In this document: positions 16,871-26,378 of the stretch, piece after piece
Layout: each line of letters opens with the position of its first letter
How positions within the stretch are numbered: position 1 is the stretch's first letter
Origin: an uncultured Rickettsiales bacterium
Lineage (GTDB): Bacteria; Pseudomonadota; Alphaproteobacteria; Micavibrionales; GCA-2720935
Length of the DNA stretch: 64,000 nucleotides
Assembly (NCBI GenBank): GCA_950054255.1
Contig: CATLOR010000002.1
Span: 79,106 to 143,105, forward strand
Direction: 5' to 3'
Made by a program: the position numbers and the translations under genes
The notes under the pieces: generated by a model
The model's database searches: none
Told to the model about the DNA's origin: nothing
The model's input: only the letters and a program-made list of their open reading frames with translations

Positions 16871-19800
16871 TTATGCAGCTACGTGCTCCTCTAAAAGATC
16901 TGCTTGTGACAAATCAACAGACACAAGTTGAGAAATACCTCTTTGGGCCATTGTTACGCCATAAAGTCTATCCATGCGAGCAACGCTCATACGGTGGTGA
17001 GAGATAACTAAGAAGCGTGTATTTCCTTTAGCGGCCATGCGATCAAGTGCATTACAGACACGGTCTACGTTTGCATCATCCAGTGCAGCGTCAATCTCAT
17101 CAAGAACGCAGATCGGGGATGGATTTGTTAAGAACATTGCAAAAACAAGCGCAATAGATGTCAAGGTTTGCTCTCCACCAGAGAGAAGCGTTAGATTTTG
17201 TAGTTTTTTACCAGGGGGTTGCGCAAAAATCTCTAGTCCAGCATCAAGAGGGTCTTCATCATCAGTTAATTGTAGGTAAGCTTTACCGCCACCGAATAAA
17301 TCTGAGAAGAGGGTTCTAAAATGAGCATCTACTTTTCCAAAGGCTTCTACTAAACGTTCACGCGCTTCCTTATTAATGCGTGAGATAGCACTTCTTAGTT
17401 TAGCAATAGCAGATGTTAGTTCTTCTTCCTCTGTCTTGAAACGGTTGATCTCTGTTTCAACTTCTTCGGCTTCTAATTCGGCTCTTAAGTTGACGGCCCC
17501 CATTGTGTCGCGTTCATTTTTTAGGCGTGCTAAGCGGTTTGTATAGGCTTCAAGAGAGTGTGTTCTTAAGTTGTTTTCATCAATCTCAAATTCAGAAATC
17601 ATTTGTTGCGCATTCATTTCAAAATTTTCTTGAATAGCATCATTAAGTTCAGAGATTTTTTGGCGACAATTCGTATATGTAACTTGTAGAGCAGCTCTTT
17701 TTTCTTTACTTGAAGAAAGTGCGATTTCTTTTTCCCTAAGCTCTAGAGCAAGTGTTTGAACAATCTGTTCGGCTTCTCCAAGTGTTTCTGCCTTGTCGTT
17801 TCGTGCTTTTGAGGCCGATAGAATTTTTTGTTCCAGGCTGTCAGCATTATTACCATCTAAGTTTACGGATTCTTGTGTATTGACAAGATTATTGTAATCA
17901 TTTCGAGATGCTTCTATGCGCGTCTGTAAAGATGTTAAGCGTTGCTCTGTTGTCTTTTTTGCTTCTTGTAGGGTTTGTATCTCACGCTCAATTTGTTCTA
18001 AGCGCATTGCTTTTCGATCTTTATTTCGTAGAGATTCACTGAGGGTGATTTGTTTTTGATTGAGGGTACTTGTAAGACTATTTAATGTTTCTTTTAAGCG
18101 ATCTCTTTCTTCACCTTTATGTGCGTTTCCTTGTTTTAGTTTTAAAGAATCTTTTACATGCGTTAGTTGTTCATTTGTCTTTTCGAAATCTTCTTCGATG
18201 CGTCCTAAAGAGGTTGTGATGCTTGTTAAATCGTTTTTCAAAGCATGATATTCATCTTGAAGGGAGCCAAGGCGATCTCTTTGTGACTTTATTATTTTTT
18301 CTTTTTCAGAGAGGTTTGCTCTATTTTCTTCAAGCGATTTCTTAAGCTTATCCAAAGACTCGATTTTCTGTTCTTGTTTTTGTTTTTCAACAGTAACAGT
18401 GGACTCAGCTTTTGTGACAGTTATCGTTAGATCAGCGAGGCGATTTTTTTGTTGTAACTTGATCGCGCTTGAGCTTGGTGCATCTGCCTTAATAATGAGG
18501 CCATCCCAACGTAAAACATCACCTTTATCACTGACTAAAATTTGCCCTGCTTTAAGCTCTGTTTTTAAAGTGTCAGAGATCGCGTCTAAGGATTCAACTA
18601 AGCCAATTTGAGAGAGTGCTCTATTTAATTTCTCTGGCGCTGTGACATAGTTCAGAATAGATGTCACAGAAGTTGGAAGAGGTTGATCTATGGCTTTCTC
18701 GCCTAATTTTGACCAATAGATTAATGCTTCTTCAATAAGAGGGTAACTTAATCCTTCTCCAAGTGCGGCTGCGAGCGCTCTTTCATAGCCGTCCTCTACT
18801 TTTATTTGATCTAAAAGAGGCGGATGGTTCTCATCATTGCCACTTTGAACAATTTCAGTTAATGCATCATATTCGGCTGTTACACGAGCAAAGTCAGATT
18901 GTTTTTCGCTCACAATTTCTCTTTGTTCTTGTAAACACTTTTCTTGTGTTGTTTTCTGCTCTTCAAGTAAATCTCTTTGTTCTTTTAGGGCTTGAATTTC
19001 TTTCTCGCCACTTTCTATATCGGCTTTTAATCCGTCAAAGAGTGTTTGCTGTTGTTGTTGTGCTTTGATTTGTTCTAAGCGTTCTTCATACTTTTTCTTT
19101 TCTTCAACCAAGTTTGCAATCTGCCCTTCAAGAGCAACTTTTTGGTTTTGTAACCCATTAACAGCAGCGTCGTTTGTTATGATCGCTTGATTGAGCTCGT
19201 GATAGCTCGCTTGCGTTTCATCTGCTTGTTTCTTAAGAGTGTCTAACTCGGTTTGTAAGCGATTGATTTCTTCTTGATCGGTCTCGTTAGATGATGAGAT
19301 CTCAGTTTTTTCACTTAAGAGAGTTTTGATTTTTGTTTGTGATTCTTGTGCATAACCTTCTTCACGCTCATATTCATTTTGAGCTGTAGTTAGAGCATTT
19401 TTTGCACGTTCAATCGCTTCTTGTTGTCTTTGTATCGCTTGTTCTTGATTCTCTTGTTCTATTAATAAACGTTGTAATATCGCTGCGGCTTTTGCTTCTT
19501 CCTGGCGTAAATCAGGTATAAGGGCTGCGGCTTCTGTATGTTTTGTTGTAAGCGTTGTGATCAAACTCATTTGTTCACGAATAACGGCTTCTATTTCATC
19601 AAAATCATGCTTGGAGGCTTTTTCTTGGTGAGCAATATCATGCCATTTATAGGCATATAAATTAGCTTCAGCCTTTTTTATATGATGTGAAAGGTTACGA
19701 TAGCGTGATGCTAGACGCGCTTGTTTCTTTAATCCATTCAAATGTGTTTCTTGCGTTGTGATGACATCTGCTAATCGCTCTAAGTTATTTTCAGTTGCTT

Positions 19801-20356
19801 TTAACTTTAATTCAGACTCATGACGACGCGCATGTAATCCTGTAATACCTGCGGCATCTTCTAAAATACGACGACGATCTTTTGGTTTTGCTTGAATAAT
19901 CCCAGTAATGCGTCCTTGGGAAACGAGTGCGGGAGAATTCGCACCACTTACAAGGTCAGCGAATAAAAGCTGTACATCTTTTGCTCTAACAGATTTGCCA
20001 TTAATCTTATAATCAGATCCAGAGCCACGTTCGATGTAACGTGTTATTTCTAGCTCTTCTGTATCATGATAAGGAGGAGGGGCTGTTTTATCACTGTTAT
20101 CAAGCCAAACAGTTACTTCTGCGCTAGAGCGTGCTGCTTTGTTGTTTGTTCCGTTAAAGATGACATCTTCCATGCCAGAACCACGCATGCGTTTTGCAGA
20201 ATTTTCACCCATAACCCAGCTCAAGGCTTCGAGTAAATTAGATTTACCACAACCATTGGGGCCTACGACACCTGTTTTGCCAGGGCCGATCTCTATTTCG
20301 GTCGGGTGTAAGAATGACTTAAACCCGCTAAGTCGTAATTTTGTAAACTGTACCAT
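16871..20356 (-). CDS. smc: Chromosome segregation ATPase SMC
   Basis: A 1161-residue SMC protein. The N-terminal head has Walker A GPNGCGKSNLLEALSWVMGE (about 32-51). Coiled coils flank a hinge (about 500-650, from HPPLLDQIKVEDGYERALAA). The C-terminal head has the signature LSGGEQTLTSIALVF and Walker B CVLDEIDAALDD. It compacts and resolves sister chromosomes with ScpA and ScpB, which are not in the window. It is followed by the F0 operon and preceded by the DsbA-like gene; smc next to this gene, dciA, mutY and ccrM is a familiar alphaproteobacterial order. Confidence 0.97.
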   Translation of the reverse strand: MVQFTKLRLSGFKSFLHPTEIEIGPGKTGVVGPNGCGKSNLLEALSWVMGENSAKRMRGSGMEDVIFNGTNNKAARSSAEVTVWLDNSDKTAPPPYHDTEELEITRYIERGSGSDYKINGKSVRAKDVQLLFADLVSGANSPALVSQGRITGIIQAKPKDRRRILEDAAGITGLHARRHESELKLKATENNLERLADVITTQETHLNGLKKQARLASRYRNLSHHIKKAEANLYAYKWHDIAHQEKASKHDFDEIEAVIREQMSLITTLTTKHTEAAALIPDLRQEEAKAAAILQRLLIEQENQEQAIQRQQEAIERAKNALTTAQNEYEREEGYAQESQTKIKTLLSEKTEISSSNETDQEEINRLQTELDTLKKQADETQASYHELNQAIITNDAAVNGLQNQKVALEGQIANLVEEKKKYEERLEQIKAQQQQQTLFDGLKADIESGEKEIQALKEQRDLLEEQKTTQEKCLQEQREIVSEKQSDFARVTAEYDALTEIVQSGNDENHPPLLDQIKVEDGYERALAAALGEGLSYPLIEEALIYWSKLGEKAIDQPLPTSVTSILNYVTAPEKLNRALSQIGLVESLDAISDTLKTELKAGQILVSDKGDVLRWDGLIIKADAPSSSAIKLQQKNRLADLTITVTKAESTVTVEKQKQEQKIESLDKLKKSLEENRANLSEKEKIIKSQRDRLGSLQDEYHALKNDLTSITTSLGRIEEDFEKTNEQLTHVKDSLKLKQGNAHKGEERDRLKETLNSLTSTLNQKQITLSESLRNKDRKAMRLEQIEREIQTLQEAKKTTEQRLTSLQTRIEASRNDYNNLVNTQESVNLDGNNADSLEQKILSASKARNDKAETLGEAEQIVQTLALELREKEIALSSSKEKRAALQVTYTNCRQKISELNDAIQENFEMNAQQMISEFEIDENNLRTHSLEAYTNRLARLKNERDTMGAVNLRAELEAEEVETEINRFKTEEEELTSAIAKLRSAISRINKEARERLVEAFGKVDAHFRTLFSDLFGGGKAYLQLTDDEDPLDAGLEIFAQPPGKKLQNLTLLSGGEQTLTSIALVFAMFLTNPSPICVLDEIDAALDDANVDRVCNALDRMAAKGNTRFLVISHHRMSVARMDRLYGVTMAQRGISQLVSVDLSQADLLEEHVAA

Positions 20357-20466
20357 GAGTGCCCAGAGTATAAGGAAAGAACACTCTAAGAATCAATGAA
20401 AAAGAGCTGAAAAATACATAAAAACTGTGGAAAACATTCCAAAAAGCGATAAAAAATACGTTTTTA

Positions 20467-21210
20467 TTATTTTGAAAGCTTATCAACAACGGCTTCGAAG
20501 GCTTTTACACTTCTAACACCTGAGAATTTTTCGACTCGGCCATCTTTAGAAATAAAGATAAAACTTGGTGTCGCTTTTACTTGATAAGTTTCTTGAGCTT
20601 CTTTGAAACGCTCAAGTAAAGATGCATCAAGCGTTTCATCTGTTTGACATGCACGATAAGACTGATCGTCAATGCCTGCTAGACGTCCCATTTGAATGAG
20701 TGTCGTATCTATCTCGGTTGATTCAGCCCAGCTTTTTCGGTTTTTAAAGAGAAGTTTGACCATTCCAATATAGCGTGATTGATCAACACAATGTGCTAAT
20801 TTTGTCGCTTTGTATGCAGGGTTGTTTGTTGGAAAATCTCTAAAAATGAAGCGTGCTTTACCTGTGCGAACAAGCGCTTTTTCAACGTCGCTAAAGACAT
20901 TATTGTGGAAATCTGCACAGTGGCTACATGAGAAAGAGGCGTATTCGATAATTGTTACAGGGGCGTCTTTACTTCCAATATCATAAACATTCATCCCCGC
21001 AGGTATGTCTTCAACAGAACCCGATGTTTCGAGTGTTTCTGTTGCTGTGTCGTCGCTATAGCTGTGTATATGAGATTCGTCTGCGTGGTGACTATGTTCT
21101 GCATGGTCTTGCTTTTTATCAGCAACAGATGATTTGTTCATATATAACAAGCCACCAGCAACAATAGCAGCAGCAATGATTGTGATCAGTAATTTTGCGC
21201 GATTATTCAT
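20467..21210 (-). CDS. DsbA-family thiol-disulfide oxidoreductase, membrane anchored
   Basis: A 247-residue protein with one N-terminal membrane anchor (about 7-25), a His-rich linker (about 36-50, DHAEHSHHADESHIHS) and a thioredoxin-fold DsbA domain. The redox motif is CSHC (in YASFSCSHCADFHNNVF) and the cis-proline loop is VKATPSFIFI. It should oxidise or isomerise periplasmic disulfides. The His-rich stretch is unusual and could bind metal ions. It lies between the dciA-like gene (46 nt) and smc (110 nt). Confidence 0.9.
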   Translation of the reverse strand: MNNRAKLLITIIAAAIVAGGLLYMNKSSVADKKQDHAEHSHHADESHIHSYSDDTATETLETSGSVEDIPAGMNVYDIGSKDAPVTIIEYASFSCSHCADFHNNVFSDVEKALVRTGKARFIFRDFPTNNPAYKATKLAHCVDQSRYIGMVKLLFKNRKSWAESTEIDTTLIQMGRLAGIDDQSYRACQTDETLDASLLERFKEAQETYQVKATPSFIFISKDGRVEKFSGVRSVKAFEAVVDKLSK

Positions 21211-21256
21211 GAGAGTGATTTCCTTTTGCCTTATTTAATTTTGTTGCGATACTTTA

Positions 21257-21745
21257 TCAGAGCTTTGAGTCTAAATATAGACTTTGTGCAAAATTTTTCA
21301 AAGTTTCCTTTAAATTTAAATCTGTCACATCCTTAATTGTGTCTTCAATCTCTTTGATTTGTTGTGTTGTTAATTTTGGTGTGCGCTCAACACGGCGCAT
21401 TTTTTTAGGTTCTTTTGATGCGGTCGGGGCGGCGTGTATGAATTTAATATCATCAATTGTATGTATGCCTAAAAAGAGGTTGACCTTTTCTCTCCAAATA
21501 TCTTTTTCATGTTGAAGGATGGTGGCGTAAGAGCTTGTTGTTGATAAAATAAGTGTTGCTCCCGTTTTTTTTCCTGTTTTGTCTGTTTTTGATTTCGCAA
21601 ACGAGATTTTTTGAGGAAAAGCCATTTTTGCTTTTTGTTCACCAACAATCAAAGGCCAACTCTGCAAGAGTTTTGCAAAGAGAAGTCCTTTTTTACCTAG
21701 GTATGTTTTTGTAACATCTCCAACAAGGTTTGATATTCGGTGCAT
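21257..21745 (-). CDS. DciA-like protein (DUF721)
   Basis: A 162-residue protein of the DUF721 family. The N-terminal KH-like region has FAKLLQSWPLIVGEQKAKMAFPQKISF and LILSTTSSYATILQHEKDIWREKVNLFLG, typical of DciA. DciA loads the replicative helicase in bacteria that lack DnaC. A basic linker and a short C-terminal helix follow. It is divergent from mutY, with 42 nt between the starts. Confidence 0.8.
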   Translation of the reverse strand: MHRISNLVGDVTKTYLGKKGLLFAKLLQSWPLIVGEQKAKMAFPQKISFAKSKTDKTGKKTGATLILSTTSSYATILQHEKDIWREKVNLFLGIHTIDDIKFIHAAPTASKEPKKMRRVERTPKLTTQQIKEIEDTIKDVTDLNLKETLKNFAQSLYLDSKL

Positions 21746-21787
21746 TTTCGCCTTGATCTTTTAAATTAATTTTGCATAGTTTGACGT

Positions 21788-22861
21788 ATGAATGAGAAAA
21801 AAGTCAAACTTTTTCAAGAAAAATTATTAAATTGGTATGATATCCATGCCAGAGATCTTCCTTGGCGCGCCAAAAAAGGTGAGATATCAAACCCATATCA
21901 CGTGTGGTTATCTGAAATTATGTTGCAGCAAACAACGATTGCAACGGTTAAAGATTATTTTTTAAAATTTATAAATAACTGGCCGACTTTAACTTGTTTC
22001 TCTCAGGCGAGCGAAGATGAAGTTTTAACAGCTTGGGCGGGGCTTGGATATTATTCACGTGCGCGTAATTTAAAGAAAACAGCTAATATTCTAGCTCATG
22101 AATATGGGCATATCATTCCAGATAGCTATGAAGAGCTAATAAAATTACCAGGAATTGGTGATTATACAGCCTCTGCTATACGTGCAATTGCGTATAATAA
22201 GGATGCTGTTGTCATGGATGGAAATGTTGAGCGTGTTGTCTCTCGTATTTTTATGATTGAAGATAAGCTTCCTAAGGCTAAGCCAGCTTATAAAGAAAAA
22301 ACAACATTGTTGTCTTGTGAGCCTTATGGGCGTTATGGAGATTTTGCACAGGCAATGATGGATCTAGGCTCAACTATATGTACGGTGACGTCACCTAAAT
22401 GCTCTTTATGTCCCGTTTCATCTCTTTGTCAGGCACACAAAAAAGGGGATACCGATTCGTACCCCAGAAAAGAAATAAAGAAGAAAAAAACAAAGAGATA
22501 TACGAATGCTTTTTTTATACAAAATGAGGACGGTCAGTTTTTTATTAGAAAGCGCCCGGAAAAAGGGGTGTTGGCAAATATGTATGAGATCCCAAGTAGT
22601 TCATGGATTGAAAAGAAAAATGATAATCAGCTTGATGTAGAAATTCCATTTTTAACAAAGACACTTTCTTGGAAGAAGAAAAAAGGTGTAGTGAAGCATG
22701 TTTTTACACATTTTGAGCTGTTTGTAACGGTTTTTATCAGTTCAGAATTTGTAAGCAAGGACTCTTTTGAGCAAGAAGGTGTTTTTGTTTCAGAAGACAT
22801 CTTAGGAGAATACGCTCTTCCTACATTAATGAAAAAAATAATTTCTCATGCACAAATGTAA
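21788..22861 (+). CDS. mutY: A/G-specific adenine glycosylase
   Basis: A 357-residue MutY. It has the catalytic Glu in LSEIMLQQTT, the helix-hairpin-helix LPGIGDYTASAIRAIAY, the catalytic Asp in VMDGNVERVVSR and the iron-sulfur ligands C-x6-C-x2-C-x5-C (CTVTSPKCSLCPVSSLC). A C-terminal NUDT1-like domain (about 235-350) reads 8-oxoG. It removes A mispaired with 8-oxoG. It is divergent from the dciA-like gene. Confidence 0.96.
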   Translation: MNEKKVKLFQEKLLNWYDIHARDLPWRAKKGEISNPYHVWLSEIMLQQTTIATVKDYFLKFINNWPTLTCFSQASEDEVLTAWAGLGYYSRARNLKKTANILAHEYGHIIPDSYEELIKLPGIGDYTASAIRAIAYNKDAVVMDGNVERVVSRIFMIEDKLPKAKPAYKEKTTLLSCEPYGRYGDFAQAMMDLGSTICTVTSPKCSLCPVSSLCQAHKKGDTDSYPRKEIKKKKTKRYTNAFFIQNEDGQFFIRKRPEKGVLANMYEIPSSSWIEKKNDNQLDVEIPFLTKTLSWKKKKGVVKHVFTHFELFVTVFISSEFVSKDSFEQEGVFVSEDILGEYALPTLMKKIISHAQM

Positions 22862-22946
22862 ATGATGCTCTCGAATCATAGTATTATCCGTTAAGGCTTT
22901 TCTAAATTTTTTTAGCTATCTTATGAGTATGAGGTAAGTGAGGACT

Positions 22947-23780
22947 ATGAAGCATATTTTATTCTTAATTTTATTTATTTTGTCTTTTGTTGTGACGATT
23001 GGTTTCAACGCAGAAGCTGATGATAATAGATATGAGGTAATAGAAGATCCAATTGAGTTAGGTGAGCATGTCTATGAAAAGACGACATACCAAAATTTAA
23101 CGAACTATTTTGTCAATTCTGGTGCGATTGATTTACGAATACCGGAAATTATGGTTGATTATGCACGCATTTTTCAATGTGAAGTTTACCAAGATTATTA
23201 TGAGGATGAGCATGAGTGGCAACAAATTTCAAAAGCGATCGCAACCTCAGCGATGAAAAAAATCGATAAAACGCTTACTCGAAGTCAAAGAAGAAAAGGA
23301 TATTTTTATTTTACATCTAATCTACGTTTAGAGCGTTTTGATCCAACAGTAAATGGATTCCCATTACATCCAGAAGATGCTATGCATCAAATACAACGTA
23401 TAGAAGTTATTGATATGCGCAAATATAATTTATGTAATAAAAATGGTGTCGGCGCTGCTTTTCCGACTAAAACATTCTTACAAACAGAAAATCATATTAC
23501 TTTAGATACATTAGTTGTTCCAGATGAGGGCGCTTTTGAGCAGATTTCGGATATTAGAGTGTCAAAACGTAATAGTGCTCGAAATATAACAGCTGTTTAT
23601 TTCTTCTCAGTTTATAATTACGAAGATTCAACAGCACGTGAATGTGCCAATTCTAGAATGAATTGTTTGGACTTAGTGGGTGAGCTTGAATATATCAGTT
23701 ATTATAAAACGCCAGAACTTAAAGATTTTCTTTTTATTCAAAAGATTGAAAAAGAAAATCCAGAAAGTGATCGTTTATAA
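22947..23780 (+). CDS. Secreted protein of unknown function, possibly DUF4852-like
   Basis: A 277-residue protein with a clear signal peptide (about 1-23, cleavage near NAEADD). The frame extends three codons to a GTG at 22938; the ATG at 22947 is preferred because the signal begins there. Notable segments are YQNLTNYFVNSGAIDLRIPE and VDYARIFQCEVYQDYYEDEH, which from memory resemble DUF4852; this was not checked. Two or more cysteines could form a disulfide in the periplasm. The 3' end is 8 nt from the convergent ccrM stop. The function is unknown. Confidence 0.7.
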   Translation: MKHILFLILFILSFVVTIGFNAEADDNRYEVIEDPIELGEHVYEKTTYQNLTNYFVNSGAIDLRIPEIMVDYARIFQCEVYQDYYEDEHEWQQISKAIATSAMKKIDKTLTRSQRRKGYFYFTSNLRLERFDPTVNGFPLHPEDAMHQIQRIEVIDMRKYNLCNKNGVGAAFPTKTFLQTENHITLDTLVVPDEGAFEQISDIRVSKRNSARNITAVYFFSVYNYEDSTARECANSRMNCLDLVGELEYISYYKTPELKDFLFIQKIEKENPESDRL

Positions 23781-23788
23781 AAGGCATC

Positions 23789-25042
<1,254 letters not shown>

Positions 25043-25063
25043 TTACATTATCAACAGTCTTTA

Positions 25064-25079
25064 GATTCTAAAAAGAATC
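25064..25079. promoter_or_regulatory. Inverted GANTC pair upstream of ccrM
   Basis: GATTCT-AAAA-AGAATC forms a perfect 6-bp inverted repeat from two GANTC sites (25064-25068 and 25075-25079). A fifth site is at 25021-25025. The pair has the same 11-bp start-to-start spacing as the pair inside the ccrM promoter. It also lies just after rnhB, where it could form a small RNA hairpin. Confidence 0.55.
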
Positions 25080-25106
25080 AACGTTTAAAATTAAAAAGAA
25101 AAAAGA

Positions 25107-25727
25107 TTAGTTAGATAAAAGTTTCTTGATTGGAGCGAAGCTTTTTCTGTGATGATCTGTAATGCCGTGCTTTTCTAAGCCGTCTTGATGCGCTTTTGTA
25201 CCGTAGCCACTATTTGTATTCCATCCGTAATAGGGGGTTTGTTGATGTAAGTCTTCCATGATTTTATCACGCGTGACCTTGGCAACAATTGAGGCGGCCG
25301 CAATGGAGTTTGAATGGCTATCCCCTTTTACAATGGCTTGTTTTTGCAGATGAGGGAATGTTTTGAATTCGGGGATTTTGTTACCATCTATCAAAGCATA
25401 AGCGCAAGAGGGTGTAAGAGCTTCTAAACTTTGTTCCATTGCCAGAAAACTTGCTTGTAAAATATTAATCTCATCAATTTTTTTAGGAGAAACAATGCCT
25501 ACACCGTAAAGACATTCTTGTGTAATAATATGAAAGAGCTTTTCTCTCGTTGGTTTAGAAAGTTTTTTACTATCATTTAGTTCCAAGATAAAAGGAGATT
25601 TTCTGATTTCTTTCGGGATAAAAACACTCGCGGCAACAACAGGCCCAGCCCATGGGCCTCTACCAACTTCATCAATACCAACGACCATGTCATAGCCACA
25701 GGAGTCTTCGAAAGAGAAATCAGGCAT
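25107..25727 (-). CDS. rnhB: Ribonuclease HII
   Basis: A 206-residue RNase HII. The N-terminal active-site strand VGIDEVGRGPWAGPVVAA supplies Asp19 and Glu20, and LIDGN and SIVAKVTRDKIM supply further conserved residues. It removes RNA primers and misincorporated ribonucleotides from DNA. Its ATG shares one base with the stop of the upstream secreted-protein gene (TAATG) and lacks a clear SD, so translation is probably coupled. rnhB next to ccrM is a common alphaproteobacterial arrangement. Confidence 0.95.
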   Translation of the reverse strand: MPDFSFEDSCGYDMVVGIDEVGRGPWAGPVVAASVFIPKEIRKSPFILELNDSKKLSKPTREKLFHIITQECLYGVGIVSPKKIDEINILQASFLAMEQSLEALTPSCAYALIDGNKIPEFKTFPHLQKQAIVKGDSHSNSIAAASIVAKVTRDKIMEDLHQQTPYYGWNTNSGYGTKAHQDGLEKHGITDHHRKSFAPIKKLLSN

Positions 25728-26299
25728 TACTTATAAGGAGAAGATACGTCAGGTGTTAGGTTTGCTACAACAATGCGCCCATTTTCAATGACGAGTTGTA
25801 CGACAAATTCTTTTTCCGCACCTGCTTTTGTTTTGAAAGTTTGATAGAAACTGTAACCTTCATTGTTCCAAGCGTCACGTGTAGGTGCAACAGTCATTTT
25901 TGTATCAAAACTTTTAAATTCTTGGAAATAAGGAATCAATGTTGAAACAACATTTTTCTCAATTTTATGCGCTCCGAAATGACGAACCATATTAGGACTT
26001 ACACGGTGAATAAAGCCATCACTGTTGCGTTGGATGAGAGAGTTAACAGTTTGATCTGCAACATTCATGAAGTCTTTGTATGATAAGGAAGTTTCAGGCT
26101 TTGTTAAAATAGTTTGATTATGAGGTTGTCTTGTATATTGGCTCATATCGTTGCGTGGCTGTATGCTGCGCTGTAATGATGAATAAGCGTTATCGTATGG
26201 AAAAATTTCCACAGCAGGCTTTGATTTTGCAAAAGCAAAAGAAACCCCAACGCTAGATAGGATTACGACAGAAAGTAAAAAAGAAAAAATAGTCTTCAT
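25727..26299 (-). CDS. Secreted protein of unknown function
   Basis: A 190-residue protein with a signal peptide (about 1-24, ending near SFAFAK). The mature part has a polar N-terminal segment of about 50 residues and a domain (about 75-190) with FMNVADQTVNSLIQRN, then alternating strands ending EFVVQLVIENGRIVVANL. The helix-then-sheet pattern suggests an NTF2-like or DUF-type fold, but I cannot name it. It is coupled to rnhB. The start lies 1 nt below one arm of a 10-bp inverted repeat and has no visible SD. Confidence 0.7.
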   Translation of the reverse strand: MKTIFSFLLSVVILSSVGVSFAFAKSKPAVEIFPYDNAYSSLQRSIQPRNDMSQYTRQPHNQTILTKPETSLSYKDFMNVADQTVNSLIQRNSDGFIHRVSPNMVRHFGAHKIEKNVVSTLIPYFQEFKSFDTKMTVAPTRDAWNNEGYSFYQTFKTKAGAEKEFVVQLVIENGRIVVANLTPDVSSPYK

Positions 26300-26300
26300 A

Positions 26301-26352
26301 AGGGTATAGTTTCGAATCTTTTATTAACAATTAATTCAACACACTATACCCT
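26301..26352. repeat. 10-bp inverted repeat before a secreted-protein gene
   Basis: AGGGTATAGT (26301-26310) and ACTATACCCT (26343-26352) are perfect inverted copies separated by 32 bp. One arm ends next to the ATG of the downstream minus-strand gene. The loop holds a GANTC site (26314-26318). The repeat could be a paired operator or an RNA stem masking the translation start. A TTGTTA/TATACC promoter-like pair also overlaps the proximal arm. Confidence 0.5.
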
Positions 26353-26378
26353 AACGAAAAGATTTTGCTAGAGCAAGT

